Under the pieces are notes generated by a model. The model made no database searches. It worked only from the letters and a program-made list of their open reading frames with translations, and was not told the origin of the DNA. The position numbers and the translations under genes are program-made. Positions 41,612-56,282 of a DNA stretch of 64,000 nt are shown here, one piece after another; position 1 is the stretch's first letter; the number at the start of each line of letters is the position of its first letter. This stretch comes from Dendrolimus kikuchii (Eukaryota; Arthropoda; Insecta; Lepidoptera; Lasiocampidae): the NCBI GenBank assembly GCA_019925095.2, contig CM034412.1, positions 2,604,001 to 2,668,000 of the forward strand. The letters run 5' to 3'.

Positions 41612-43024
41612 TTTGTTATTTTATATCTCATTTTCAATTTATCTATATATTCTCCAAAAGAAATACAAAAGCTATAGAAACTGTCTTAAAATAAAAGCTA
41701 ATTAACAGCTCTTTTATTCATATAAAATATGGAGGGTACAGGTAAGGAGAATCATCTCTGTATATGAAGAAGTGTCCATCGAAATGCATTAAATTAGGGT
41801 GGCGCCACTTTAGCATCGGGGTGAATTTTAAAGAAAGCGCCAAAAGTTATTAGAGTAGTATTATAGTGTTTTAGTTTTACAAAATTAAGTATTACAAAAC
41901 CACTAAGCGTATTATTCAAAATTCACGAAATAAAATCACTATTCATGTTTTCACATAACAATTCTTTGAGGTTATATTTAGTAAATTACTTTGTACTACG
42001 TAAATAGTTGACGTTTGATAACAGTGTACTTTCACCAACTACTCTAGTCGCCAAAGATATTATTTTTTTGATCTCAGCATACTTCGATTCGTGTACAACA
42101 GCTACATTCATACCATACCCTTTGTCTACATCAGCGCCATTGTGGACGGTTTTTGACCTGTTATTTACAGCTTACAACTGGACATTTTTCAACTGTTTTC
42201 CTATATAAGATGATTCTCCTTACCTCTACCCTCCATAATATAAAATAATAAACTATACTATAGTGTAAGTGAAAGAGGAAACGTCTAAGTTTGTTTAATT
42301 TCGGACAAGTTACAAGTCAAAATCGGCAAGTAATTTTACTCTAATTACACAATGACACCAACTTAATATGGTTGATACTTAATTAAAGCAGTGATGTGTC
42401 TAATAACCTTGTAAATAACTAATGTACTGCTGTATACCCATCCCTTACCAACACGCCTTCAACGCCATAAGTGAAAAGAGTTCGGATATATTTTATAAGT
42501 AGCTATTTCAATACAGCTTCTATAGTTTGAGTAATTGTTCAGAGAAACGCACTTTTAGCGAGAAGACAATAAAATCAGATCTCTCATGTATACCAGATTT
42601 TATTGGACAATTCCAAAACGTGAAGTGACCAGCTTGTTACATAATATTATATAAGTTATAATAAAAGGAATTGTATTATATATTCACATGTAGACATTTT
42701 GTATTATTTTTTCAATCTTTGAATATAACTACGTAGCTACGTATACATAGAAAGGTTACAATAAATTGTAGAAATAATAATTTATTGATAATAATTACTG
42801 CAGAGTTCACTAAAGGATTTGAAAAATTAATATAGCAATGTGAAATAATTGATTTATTCTTGCTGTACAATATTATGAAGGAATTTAGTAGGTTTAATAC
42901 TGTTGCTTATATAATTTTCAATATTTAATCTAAAGTGTTTTTCATATATTTTTCACATAACTTCATAGGGATTGACTTCAGTGACCATACCTTTTGAAAT
43001 AAAATTCTATAAGTTTTATTTATG
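41612..43024. other. No gene seen; intergenic
   Basis: AT-rich. A degraded T1-like fragment may lie near 42540-42610. Nothing else is recognised. Confidence 0.4.
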
Positions 43025-43335
43025 TATAAATATCCCATAAAGGTCCCGCTGCTGGGCTAGCACCTACTCGTTTCAGGGGAACGGCTGGTGTATCCGTTCG
43101 TTCAAGGTTGATTGACGGGTTTCACACATGGATAATGGATAGATTTCTCGTTCAACAATCCTCTTTCTTCTGTGTGTTTTTGTGTACTGTATGTTAGTGA
43201 AGGCAAACCTTTATACACCAAGATTACAGGTGTGTAAAACTCGCTAATCTGTCTGAACAATCGTAGTAAATAACCCACCTATACACCTAAAATACAGAGT
43301 CTCAAGCCCAGCAGTGAGACGTTTCTAAGCTAGTA
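43025..43335. repeat. Two SINE S2 3' ends facing each other
   Basis: 'cataaaggtcccgctgctgg' at the left and 'gcccagcagtgagacgtttc' at the right are inverted copies of the S2 terminus, with unrelated or very degraded sequence between. Confidence 0.5.
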
Positions 43336-44786
43336 TTATTCTTTATAATTAATATTAAATATGGCTCCTCAAATGTTGCCAGAATAATTATTCAGAAAAT
43401 ATATGAAAAACATTTTTAATTACTAACACACTTGTTTGGTTCTATTCTATGCTTGCTTAGAATTTTAAAGCGATATTTTCTATATTTAACCCCTTGCATT
43501 TAATATACGCTGAAGAATGTATTAAACAAAATAATTGTTTCATAATCTATGCTAATATATGTATAATTTGCCTAAGAGCGATTTCAATCTGTAGTAAAAT
43601 ACAATTTCTATGAGTGTCTAATTTTCACAAAAATTGTCTATCTGTGGATTTTTAATTTGTTTTTTAAACTCTGACCATAATACAAGAACATTTAACTAAT
43701 ACAGAAGTAAGTATAGTTCCATAGAGGGAGTATTATATATAGTTGGCATACATAGGTAAAAAAAGTGATTGCGAAAATAGAATGAAGTTATGTGCGTTGT
43801 CATTGGTTCGAAAGAGACGGCAGCATATGTGCCTTTCTCAAAGAATAGGATTTTGTTTCACACTCTTGGTAAAGGCGAGAATTTAAAGCGGATGTTAGAT
43901 GTCTACCTTTGTTACTTGGTCTGGTATAAGGTTCTTGTAGTAATTAGTGGACTTTTATAATTACATAAGCTTTATTTCGACCATACTACACATATTATAT
44001 GCGACACAGCTAAACGATATATGGTTTGACGTATATCCAAGCGTTGCGGAAGGTCTAAAGCGCCGTGTTTGTTTTTCATTGGCAAAACTCCTAGTCCCAG
44101 GCATTAAAGATTTAAAAATACTCGGCATTAAAGATTTGTCTTGAAAACAGAGGTGTGAGCATCTAAGTGTACTTATGGCTCGACAATATTTTTCGTTTGT
44201 GTAGGTAAGTTCACCGACTCTCAGTGTCACACTGCCAAAAAAAGATCGCCGAGTCATGATTACGCGTACTTGCTTGAACGTTTATCACTGCTTTAAATCT
44301 TCAATATATGCACTCGATCCGATTTTAGTACTATATACAAGTTTTGAACAGTTTTTTTGAATTCAAAGTATAAATGTCGTTGAAGTGTAGTATTAAATAA
44401 ATTTTTAATTTTTTTTCTTCATAATAATAATTCTTTATTTCATCAAGAGACTGGTGTCTGAAGCCAATATATTTGGCTGATTGAGAAAAACTAATATTAT
44501 TATTATTAGTAAATTGAGTTAATTGATTGAGCTTTACACGAGTTTAGGTGTGGTGGCGTTTGTTACTGGATCAGTAAGCACGCATAGGTGACATATTTGC
44601 TTGTAGACAAATTGGCAAACCATTTGATGGTAAGTGGCTACTCTCGTCCTTTGAGATCTCCAATAAGAGTTGATACGTAGCTTACCTCGGTTAAAAGTTA
44701 ATTACGCACTTTTTGAAAACCCCATATATGGTCGTGCTCTGAGAAAACCGCGTTATTGGTTAATAAATGTATTACATATCGTAAAA
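43336..44786. other. No gene seen; intergenic
   Basis: No credible coding frame or repeat ends. Position 44590-44660 vaguely resembles a widespread SINE body ('ccatttgatggtaagtggct'). Confidence 0.4.
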
Positions 44787-45015
44787 TCTGTGGTTGAGTG
44801 GACTAACCCTTTTCCTATCTATCACACTGCAACCCAGAGATTCCTGTTTCAATTCCTATCATGACAAATTTCGTAAAAGAACGTTCCGTAATTTACTATG
44901 ATCTGAGAATCTGGGGTAGGTCCCAGAGTGGTCCGTTTTATATTACCCATAACATTAGCGAAACATGCTCAGATTGGAGATATGCAATGTGTATGTTTTT
45001 CTGCCTGCTATTATT
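44787..45015 (+). mobile_element. tRNA-derived SINE (family S1, copy C), old
   Basis: 'tctgtggttgagtggactaa' and 'gtcccagagtggtccgtttt' match copies A and B, with many substitutions, and the B box is decayed. Confidence 0.75.
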
Positions 45016-45866
45016 GTTACCCACCATTTTTATTTAATAGACGCAACTGGATTCTCTGTATAATTCTCTCTCTGTGATGGACAATATAATATTTGAACTT
45101 TTGTTTTTTTCTAAATGGCGTTTATGAAAAACATTTTTTGTGAAGATTATTCATGTAAACAATTCTAAATCTGTAAATTGTGATATCAATAAAGAATTAT
45201 TGTAAAGAAACGGTGTTGTTAAGTAAAAATGAATGTTATGAACGTATTTTTTATAATTAATCATTTTTAAATATAAATTGTAACAAATTGCAGATAATAT
45301 GAAAGATAAGTGTGATAAAATAATTTTGTTTCTATAAACTTGTAGGATTTGAATTTCATCAAGATTCGGTATTGCCAGTTCATGCTAAAATCATTGAAGT
45401 GGGATAAAATGACAAAGAATGAAGGATGAAAGAAATGTAATTCAGACATTGCTAGATGACTAGAGAGCCACAAGTTCGTTCACATTTTGAAGGTTTTTTT
45501 TACTTCTTTTACCTTAAAAAATATTTTTCAGACTAAACTGTCAACATTTGAAAATAAGGCTTTTAATTCATGACTGATTTGCTCATAAATTGTCTGTTTT
45601 AAATATTAAAAGGCAAAATTGAATCGCCTGTGACGCCATCTAGTTATGTAGGGTTTAAAACATTTCAATGTTAAATTTTAACGAATGATTGTCATAATAT
45701 TCGTCATTATTAAAATACAATTGATACATGTTTATATGAACTTTTTTTTCGACGGCACGCAGTGACCTTAAAAGAAATTTCTCAAATGTCAAAAAATTGC
45801 CATAAACTTATGGACTTACAATTTTCAAGAACTAGCGTGCTCCCAAAAAAAGTGACAAAGAAAGGC

Positions 45867-45922
<56 letters not shown>

Positions 45923-45938
45923 ACATGTAATATTATAT
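45016..45938. other. Intergenic with TA microsatellite
   Basis: A (TA)n run spans about 45868-45915, just before an LTR copy. No gene; frames through the run are artefacts. Confidence 0.5.
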
Positions 45939-46483
45939 TGTTACGAGTAAGCGGGACTCGAATTAAAATGCCGTTAGAATTATTATAGAGTTTATTAGAG
46001 CTATACAAACACGTATAACACAGGTACAAATATAACCGAACACAACAAATCCAAACGTAATGCAAAAGGTCGTAATTCAGTAAAACGCGCAACGTCCGTC
46101 ACTATTAGATTCCCGAATGTACACACGGCACGCCCGTATCGTAGTTGTAGATCAACTGACCCCTCTCTCAATGAGGCCGTCATTTTATACTTCACAAATG
46201 CAAATGTATCCGCCCGGCAACGTCGACACAATTTCCTAGAATTAGCTTGTAATTGTAATCCGCAAGACCTGGCTAATGATTCAGCCTGCTAGCGGCCGTA
46301 AACGAGTACAATAGAACAATAGGCTATTCTCCACAATAACTTAGAACCGTATACCAATAAATAAGTGAACAAAAGAAGACGATCATAAAAGGATTACAAT
46401 TAGTTCAAATGCCGACGGTAATAAAATGTGCTTTTACAGATCTGTACGTGGAATTTGTTTTTGTCGGGGTCTAAGTTGTAACA
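45939..46483 (-). repeat. Solo LTR (family L1), 545 bp
   Basis: On the minus strand it runs from TGTTACAACTTAGACC to CTTACTCGTAACA, inverted ends typical of an LTR. A TATA-like AGTATAAAAT and the polyadenylation region AATAAACTCT are present in the right order. No gag-pol flanks it. No exact target duplication is visible. Confidence 0.8.
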
Positions 46484-46609
46484 GTATTTTAATAATAAAC
46501 AATATTATGATAATCATTCGTTAAAATTTAACATGAAAATGTTTTAAATCTTACATAACTAGATGGAGCCACAGGTGATTCAATATATGTATATCGAATC
46601 ACTTGTAAA

Positions 46610-47075
46610 TATTTTTACGAGTGCGGGACTCAAATTAAAAATGCCGTTGGAATTACTATAGAATTTATTAGAACTATACAAACACGTATAATAACACAGG
46701 TGCAAATATAACTGGACAAAATCAGTACAAACTGCGCGATTCAATAACGCGCGCAAAGTCCGTCACTATACAGCTTATCGAATCTACACACGTCTTGCTT
46801 GTATCGTAATCGTCGCTTGACTGCCTCGCCCCTCCATTCGTGCATTGTTTTATACTCAACTATACAAATACAATATGTCTACCTGCCAAGCGTCGACGCA
46901 ATTTCCCAGAAAACGTAATCCGCACACCTGCATAATTATTCCTGCGAACGGCCATAAACTAGTACAATACACAATATACTGTTTTTCTAAGTAAACAAAA
47001 GAAGTCCAAATGCGGGAAGGTAATAAACTGTGCTTTATGGCAGGCAGGTGTGCATTCACTTTTGTTTGCTTATTT
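46610..47075 (-). repeat. LTR (family L1), old copy
   Basis: Same order of landmarks as 45939-46483 ('atgccgttggaattactata', 'acaaacacgtataat') but clearly more diverged and lacking the terminal TGTTAC/GTAACA. Confidence 0.7.
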
Positions 47076-47730
47076 TATAAATATATTATTCGAAATGCGT
47101 TCATGACATGTCTATAATTTTCTGTAAAAAAATAAAGCTTGTCATATATTGTTTATAAGTGATAAGTATTAATTATTTACATAATTGACTGTGCCTCTGT
47201 GCCTATCAAATGAGCACTTACACAATAAATACGCACCTAAAAAAAACTGTAAATAAGCTAAATATTGTATATTTGAAGTTAGTGAAAGTTGTGATGTTTT
47301 ACGTTTTGTTTTTCCTCAGTATTCAAAATCATCAATCAAAATTTATATTCCATACAGAACCTCTGATAGTTTGATATTCAAAAACTAATGCGCAATGTTG
47401 ATTAAAACCGATAATGATTGCGGAATAATGATGTTTTTGAGCAATAATTTTGTATATGTAGAAACATTTTCTAGTGTTTAGTGAAACATGACCTTTGGAA
47501 TTGTCATAATAACTCCGTTGTTTAGACGTCAGTCACACTTGCAATCTATTTGAACTAGTGTTGATTATTGTATTATTACATCAAACAAGGGTGTATGGAT
47601 TTTGATTACTTTTAGAACTACAATCAATAGAGAATATATTTTATTAATTGTCTTAAAGGTCTTGCGTGCAAACCATAAAATCAAGAGAAAAATATTTTTA
47701 TTGTTTTCAGTGTACTATCTTCGAAATTTA
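47076..47730. other. No gene seen
   Basis: A short S3-like piece may lie at 47470-47530 ('tgacctttggaattgtcata'). Confidence 0.4.
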
Positions 47731-47965
47731 AAGTTTTTGACAGGAACTGAAAGGGGACGTCGTGTTGCGCAGTTTTTATTCTAGGAATTTGTAAAATTAC
47801 TTTAAAATGAACAATAGTTGTAGAATATTGATAGTTTTTGAGTAGTGACCATGTATTTTTGTGAGAAATTTGAACTGTATAGTCAAATGTGGCCTTTCGA
47901 GTTTTCACAAGAACTCCATTGAACGGCGTCAGTTGTAGCTTACATTTCAACTGCGCTGCCTATAC
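47731..47965 (+). mobile_element. SINE-like S3 copy, 3'-truncated
   Basis: Begins 'agtttttgacaggaactg' and follows S3 to 'cttacatttcaactgcgct', then diverges before the AAAT tail. Confidence 0.72.
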
Positions 47966-48734
47966 AAATTGGCTGTATGGACTAAGATTACCTTGCCTGC
48001 CTTTGTGGCGAATTCTAAATTTAAATTACAAATAGCTAGATGTCATTCAATAAGTCAATACAAGACGGATTCTTTTATTGTTTTACGTTTTTATGTTAAA
48101 TGTTGCGCTGGTCGCTATTAATGAATCTAATTATAAAAATAATTTATATACTCTGTAAATATTGTTCTAATTATTAAGAATAATGTACATTAGTAGAATA
48201 GCTTACTTTTTGAAACGTCAAATCAATGATAACACCAACTTCCTGTTAAGTAATCTTATGATTGTATAAACAAATTAATATATTGTAGCCAGAATCTAAA
48301 AGTTTAACCAAATATGTATGTATACGTTTAGTTGTAATTGATATAATTATAAAAAGTTCCTTACATTAGAGAATGTGTTAATTTATTTTCTAAGTACAAT
48401 ACAAAAACAGATTCATTGTTATAAAATTTCAAAAATTCTTTAAATGTTTCAACAGCTTTTTTTTAATTTGTAATTTAAAAAAGAATAGTACGCATCAACT
48501 GTATTATGTGTTACATACTAGTTACATACCAGCTACATACATTTTAAACATATATATCAAATATTGCTGCAGTAATATTAGGAGCTCCTACATAATGTTC
48601 AGCAGGGTAATACAAAATGTATTAGTTACTAATGGCTTGTTTACATGTATTATGTTCGTACGTAGATCCAGTAATGAAAAGTACAACTTTACTAAGATCG
48701 TTTAAACTACACTTAAAATTACAATCATTATTTT
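47966..48734. other. No gene seen
   Basis: No recognisable feature. Confidence 0.4.
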
Positions 48735-49400
48735 AACACGTGAAACAAAAACTTTGTCCCCTTTTTAGGAAAATTACGCGGACAGAGCAGTATGAAATTT
48801 CGCACACTTATAGTTTATATAGAGATGGAATGCAAAATGCTAATTTTTTTTTTAAATTATACATAAGTAATAAGTAATAACAGCCCATAAATGTCCCACT
48901 GTAGCTCGGGCCTCCCATTATAGGGGGAACGGACAGAATACCCGCCACGCTTGTCCAAGGCAGCTTGGCAGGTTTGACACATCGGTTATCTCGATGTGCA
49001 GGTTGCATCACGATGTTTTCCTTCACCGTTATTAGCACGTGGTAATTGTAACAATAGGCACATTAGGTCAGAAAACTGCCTAAGTGGTGCATGCGTTCCG
49101 GCCAGGATCGAACCCGCGCTCTTTGAGTTTGGGACGCGTACGCTAGCCATTACGCTACCACGACTTTGCATTGGAAATTATGCATAAATAATACATTAAA
49201 TCAATAAAAAACAACATTACACACACTACCATGTATTTGACATAATCACGCACATATATACACTCTTCTGTTTATTGTTAAAGTCAAATTAACAGTGTAG
49301 CCTTGGCGAAATCTGTGATTACAGAAGTATAGTCTTTAACAACAGAACCTTAATAATGTTCAAACTTATAATTTATATTAATTATGGACGAATTTCGACC
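48735..49400 (+). repeat. Dispersed repeat R3 with a SINE S2 inside
   Basis: Paralogue of 25715-26800. Here the site that holds a Helitron in the other copy is empty (48808), and a SINE occupies 48867-49174 instead. Confidence 0.8.
48867..49174 (-). mobile_element. tRNA-derived SINE (family S2) with 13-bp TSD
   Basis: On the minus strand a good A box (TGGTAGCGTAATGG) and an intact B box (GGGTTCGATCC) are spaced as in tRNA. The target aaattatRcataa flanks it at 48854-48866 and 49175-49187 with one mismatch. This is the best S2 copy. Confidence 0.85.
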
Positions 49401-50584
49401 ACTAGTTTGATTTAATTTGTGTAAACCAGCCAATAGGTAAAATAGAGTAGCTACTATTCTTTTTTCTATATACATGTCTTTTATAACTATATATTAAGTA
49501 TTTCATGAAAATCTAAAACAAAGTTATTATTATTATTTTCGTGCTTTATTACTGTCGCTCCTGTCTTATTGCCCGTTCAAAATACAGTCAAACTGAAAAA
49601 CTCCACACTTATATCATTTTATACACTTATAGATTGTTGATGCAATGTAAAGTTTATGAAATTGTAATTAATGCAATAATGAGACTATGAATGTTAATAT
49701 AATTTATATTTTTAATATGAGAACCCACATTTTGTAAGCATAAAAATATATTTTAACGGTCTTATTCATATTGACTTAGTGTCAGTTTGAAGGCTTATTT
49801 ATAGTTGTTTAAAAAAACCTTCATACTTACTGTAACTCATTGTTTAATGCTTTATGTTATTTAGTATACAATAAAACAACTTGTGTTGGAATCTCTAACA
49901 AAAAGTTCTTATTATGGAGAATAAAAATGGCCGGAGTTTTGGAGGGCTTGCATGCAGCCATGGGAAGGCCAACACGTAGAGGCCCCTTGACAAATTTAAT
50001 TTAAAGGCATGACACTATTATCACTTTCTACACCATATACTAATGCACCCAAAGACAAGCCCCGGCCAGTGTAGGACTATTGTGGGAAATGAGGACAAAA
50101 AGTATTATTATTAGTACTGGCCACAATGTTATAATGTGTAATTTTTGAATTAAGAACTTTACTGTTTTTTTTTTTAATTCTTATGTCATTTTTTTCTCTC
50201 CATATTAAAATCATCATATTATATCCGCACGTTTACTTTCATTATTAAAATAATTACAGTCCATTTAAAAATTAATATTTAAATAAGTGTTTTAGAGCTT
50301 GCATTAGGAAATATTCTTTGGTCGACTATGGTCGTTATTAATTAATATTAGATGTGCAATAGACGGTTTATGATTCAAAATCAATTGCTTTACCGACTTT
50401 AAAAGAGTTCGTTAAAGATAATTTCACGGTTTTTATATTGTATAATTCCTAGTACTGATCTTGAGAATTTGGAAATAATTTTATTTTCTGTTTACCATTC
50501 TTAAATATTACCACTTTGTCACTCGATATTTTCATAATATTAAACCACTGTAGGGTAATAGGTGAGTATATTTATTATATTAGA
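49401..50584. other. No gene seen; intergenic
   Basis: Positions about 49925-50095 have a different, more GC-rich texture ('ggaggccccttgacaaattt') and may be an unrecognised repeat. Confidence 0.35.
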
Positions 50585-51150
<566 letters not shown>

Positions 51151-54100
51151 TTGACTGTATTTTTTAATTATTTAGTTTTTCCAGTTTAAGTCAACTCTAC
51201 CTACGACTGATATTAGTTTATAATATAATACAAATAATGAAGTCTTCTGATCCTGAAATAATATGTAAATATTGTATATCGATATCAATTTGTATACCTA
51301 TTAATATAATTAAAAAACAACAACGACAATTTAATTCTAAATCAGTGTAAAGCTAGCAAATTTGAGAATTGTAGTGAAAATTTTAACACGTATTTTAATA
51401 TAGTTTGGGATGTTAAAAATGATTTTGATTACGTCACGTTGCTTAATCTATTGAAAATTTAAGTTTTTCACGACATTAAGTTCATCCACTAAACTGAAGC
51501 TGTACAGCTTTGATTAGTTCATGCGTGTAGGTTTCTGACGTAGTGCCTTTATAATACGACACGATACCATCCTATTTTTAGCAAAAATAGCCATATAAAA
51601 CTTACCATAGTAAATATATTTTAAATGATACACACATGATACATAATACATGATATTCTACTCAGCCTCCTTAGTTTCGTGAACCCACTCGGGTAACTGT
51701 GATTTACCGGTTCCTTGTTGGACCATTCTAATTGGTCCCAGAACAATCTAGTTCATAAGGCTTTATAGCTAAAACAGTAAAAAAATATCAAGAAAATCCT
51801 TCATCATTCCTTTACATCTTAACAATGATAGTACAAATGTGATTTGGTTACATCGCGAATAAATAATATATAGGTATGTTAATCTTATAATGTATTTATT
51901 AAAAAAAAAACAACAACAATGACATAATCAGAATCATTTTAAAAATAGAATCCCAAAAAAGTATATATTTAAGTAAATAATAAAACTGCAACACCATTGC
52001 CGTAAATTAATAATTCTAGTGATACTAATAAATTATATCTAACAATACTATACGTACTGAATTCATAAGCAATAGAATTTTAAAAACATATTTATGTTTA
52101 CTTTTAATTAAGTTATCGTGTATTCCTTTTTTGAATAAAATCTTCATATAGTCTTCCAATGTATGTGTGATCGATATAAGTAGATATCTTGTTACCTTTT
52201 TTATTTTTAAAATGCAGAGTAACTTTTTTAATATATTCGAAAATAGAACTTCTCAATTAAGCATAGAGCCCTTGCTGATTGCGTCGTATCTATTTTATTA
52301 AGAAAAAAATATTATTCTTGTGAAATTTTGCTTAAATGCAAATATTGTAAGAATGATATGTTTCTACTTATATCTTATTTATATAAATCGCCGAATGACT
52401 TTTACTTTTATAATATATATAAGACTCTTATCTAAAATAATATTTAAGACCTACGCAATAATTCTAGTAATAGTCAGCAATATTAAATTTGACAGTTCTC
52501 TTCGACTTTTTATATATTAAAAGAAGCTTAACTTTTTAAATAAAGACAAATACTCACTGCCATTATTGAAATTATTAGATTTATTTAATTTCAATTTATT
52601 TTACATCATCTAATAATTATAAAAAAGCATTCGGCGTATATAGATTAAAGTAATATTATAATATAATTTATAATGTAGATTTATATTATGCATATGCTAT
52701 AAATTTTAAAATACTTCTCCGATAAACAGGTTTTGTACAGTTTCCAAATATGTAAAAAGTTAATATTGCCATTGAATTATTTTATAAAGTAAAATAATAT
52801 TTATTAGGAAAAATCTTTTTAAATATAAATTAAAATTTACTCGTAGGTAGCTACTCTAAACTATGTAATAAATAAATTAAATAAAAAATAGCGGAAACTT
52901 GTTCAATAAAATTGTTCTAAACCTATACTTATAAATATTTTAATAATGTAATCTATTATCCGTTAATTTAGTTTTTTATTATAATAGTATATAAAACATT
53001 TCAAAACACGTTACGTTTGTATTGTTCTTTATAAAAATATTATATTATTAATAAAATAATAATCGTCTAATAATACGATTTACTATTAAATCTTATCGAC
53101 TCAAATGTAAATGAAAGAATATACGAAGTACCAAATATACAAACTTAAATCTTTAAACATAATGGTTTTATTGTATCCTTACTTGCCTTACTTATCTTAA
53201 TATAGATAAAAGTAAAATTATTTGTAATTTTTTTACGGTATATTAGATATTGCGATTACCACATGACTCTGACTGGATGCACAAACCGTGCCAAACTAAA
53301 ATTAAACACAGATGAACATATGTCGACCTTCGTCAAAATGTCAAAAGTTATATGCTGTTACTGTCACTAGAGGAGCGTAATGTCAACGGTAGCGCGGGCA
53401 GCGTTCCCAACTTAGGGAGTTCCCTAGATTTAGGGATAAATAAGTGTGTAGGGGTTTTTTTAGGGGCAATATATTTTTAGGGATTTATGATTTGCTTGTA
53501 ATAAAGCCCTGGGATAATAAAACTTACTACATTTATATATATTTTTGTTGATCTAGCGACAATTAGTACATACAATTCCTCGCATAGAGTATAATTCCTT
53601 ACTCTAAGGTCCTTAATATACGATTTTAATAAAAATACAGAAATGGAAGAAGAGGATGTTTTCCTCAATGTATTGAATAGCTTTTAAATAAAGAATATTA
53701 CAAAAAGTACGTTGTTCTTTTAGGAGTTTTTCAAGTAAATATGGCAATTTTAGGGGTTTTGAGCTTAGCTTAGGGGTAAATATTTTCAGGAGTTGGTAAC
53801 CCTAAGTGCGGCGACAATTTTAAAAAGAGGACTTCTTTGGGAGCTGTCATCACTTCGTCAGTGCACCAAGTTTTTGACAAATAGTTATCAATCGGCGTAA
53901 TTAATGTTAATTTTAAGTGTGATAATTGTTGTTTGCGTAGTAAAAATATTATTTTGTAGGACTAGAAGAGTACACGTATGCCTGCCATATACTTATAATG
54001 AATTTTGATCAAGGCCTTCTTGAGCCTTCAGATACATAAATAGATAATTGGGTATTTGAATTAATTTTTTCGTAATTAATGGAAATATCGTATATAAATT

Positions 54101-54446
54101 TTATAAGAAATTATTATTATTTCGCTATATTAGGTAAAAAGTTACAGGTTAGTTAGGTTTTGATAGGTATTCATTATCTACCGATCTGTTACTGGACGTA
54201 CCCTGTATACTTATGGCGGTGGTGTCGTCGTTACTGTTTTCTATTTTTTTTAAACCAAAGCCACAACACATGCTGCTCCCCAGAAATCTATTGTGGTAAT
54301 AAAATAAAATTAGGCAAAAACGCCAAAAGCTGTACATGTTATCCCTAAACCGCTGCCATTTAATCACGGTGCGTTCTAAAACTAAGCCTAACGACACACG
54401 AAAAATTTGGCTAAATACGCTCGCAATGTTTTTTAAATAACCTATG
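51151..54446. other. Long AT-rich stretch, nothing recognised
   Basis: No credible coding frame, RNA gene or known repeat in about 3.3 kb. Two clusters of 'ttaggggt'-type words at 53405-53480 and 53720-53775 may be halves of one interrupted repeat. Confidence 0.4.
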
Positions 54447-54459
54447 ACACGTCAGTGGT

Positions 54460-54779
54460 TATTTATTTATTTAAGTGGCTTGGCAGCTAGGCCTTTAAGC
54501 CAGATCTTAGTTTACAATATAGTTTCTTCATTTTCTTAAGCCTATGTGTAGCACAGCTGAACTGTAGGTAATCAGCTAGTGCCATTCAACGAAGTTCTTG
54601 TGACAACTCAAAAGGCCACATTTTACTACACAGTTCACATTTCTCAGAAAAACACATAATTACTACTCAAAAACTATCAATATCCTACAACAATTGTTCA
54701 TTTTAGAGTAATTTTACACATTTTTAGAAAATAAAACTGCACAGCACAACGTCCCCTTCCAGTTCCCGCCAAAAACTCC
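54460..54779 (-). mobile_element. SINE-like retroposon (family S3) with 13-bp TSD
   Basis: On the minus strand it begins GGAGTTTTTGGCGGGAACTG and ends with TTAAATAAATAAATAA. The target acacgtcagtggt is at 54447-54459 and 54780-54792 without mismatch. It has the same ends as 41269-41597. Confidence 0.9.
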
Positions 54780-54792
54780 ACACGTCAGTGGT

Positions 54793-55194
54793 ATTTCCGT
54801 CACGTACAGATTAGCACCGCTCTTTCAGTCACCGAATGATTAACTGAACCCACGGAACCTTTGGGCTTCTGATACCTACACGTAATAATTAGAAATTGTA
54901 TGTACCTTACATACATATAATGCGATTCAAATGAGAATAGGATCGACTTTGCGCCATATTGTGACTTTAAATAACTTTAAATAATTAAATATTATATTAA
55001 GACAATTTACAACTAATTTAACCTTTTTATTTAAATTTGATGTAAGACTATTTATTATTGATATGCAAATAAGTTTTTTGAAAACCATACTTTTCAAGTG
55101 ACATTTGACAGATAGAGGTTATTGACATTCCTATTCTTATTTGGATCTGTGGAGGAATCTAGTTCGTACAATAAATAATAAAACTACATTTTAC
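54793..55194. other. No gene seen
   Basis: No recognisable feature. Confidence 0.4.
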
Positions 55195-55450
55195 CAGTTT
55201 TAAGCTGGGTATTTTGATTGATTTTTATTCCGACAGTATGGTAAATTAGATTAGGCTCCATAAAACCATAAACAAAACTTTTAAAAATAATTAAAATGAA
55301 CAAGTTGGGAGTAGGCTAATCAGAAACATTACTCATTGATACTTGACGTCTTTGTCTTCCGTGATGACGGCTACTGAAACGTGGCCAAAGCGTTCGAATA
55401 AACATCAAATAAAATACCGCGCTTAAAACCGTTAATACGTAGGTTTATTA
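55195..55450. mobile_element. MITE M1 copy, internally deleted
   Basis: Contains 'aaactacattttaccagttt' at one side and 'accgttaatacgtaggttta' at the other, plus 'gacggctactgaaacgtggc' of the M1 core. Confidence 0.65.
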
Positions 55451-55604
55451 TGTGTACTATTTTTCAAAAACTTAATAAAATTCTATTGTAAAATAAACTT
55501 AAAAAATGAGATAAAATAATTTTATAATTTCAGTAAATATACATAATAAATTAAATAAATTTAGTCATTATAAATAAATTACACTACAAACAAAAACTTA
55601 GAAA

Positions 55605-55735
55605 TTAAATACTACTATAAACATATTTACAAGTAATGGATGTAGTCCAGATCGCTGTCGGTGGGGAGCGTTCCCAAAATGCTGGCCGCATTCCCCCGTT
55701 GTATGGCAACGCTTATTCGTTGCCCTAAATAATGT
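55605..55735 (-). mobile_element. 3' end copy of the 37.2-kb retroelement
   Basis: From 'catatttacaagtaa' to 'cgttgccctaaat' it repeats the last 115 bp or so of the frame at 37197-37880 with few differences, then stops abruptly. It shows the family's 3' end is reproducible. Confidence 0.8.
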
Positions 55736-56282
55736 AAGATGATAAAAAGTAGGTATCCAATTTGGTTTGACTGTCCGCTGCCCTATTGCTGTGAAAAGTC
55801 TTTGAGAGATATAAAAGGTATAGACAAGAATTCAGATGAAATAACCTACTTAACCAAGGTGATTATGGGCTATCAAGCTAAATAAGGTTTAACCTGAGAT
55901 CCGATTCAGGCGGATTGGTCAACCCGAAGGGCGTTCAACAACCGCATGCCGGCCAAGGTAAGCTTATAAAGTTGCCAGCTTTCAATCTTTACCAAAATCC
56001 TCCGACTTTCTAATTTTGTACGTTTGTAACGTCAAAACAAATACGCTGATTTATATCAATAAAGTTAAACTACAATGAAAATTAAACTCTGTAAATCATA
56101 ATATTCATTCAAACATTGTAAAAATATGTTAAAAAAATGCCACCTATGACCCAAAGGCTGGTCTATAATTACTTCATATAGCGAATTAGTATTGCCATCG
56201 ATCGTGGAAATGCACCCAGCCTTCTGGGTATGATTCTCTCTGGCAATGATGTGGCACATTTGTAATTAATTTGTAGTCTTTG
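55736..56282. other. No gene seen
   Basis: No recognisable feature. Confidence 0.4.

Noticed and set aside
45762..46092. Frames with runs of Ile-Tyr on both strands
   Set aside because: These are the TA microsatellite read in frame.
53405..53775. Telomere-like 'ttaggg' words
   Set aside because: They are scattered and irregular, and insect telomeres are TTAGG; no tandem array exists.
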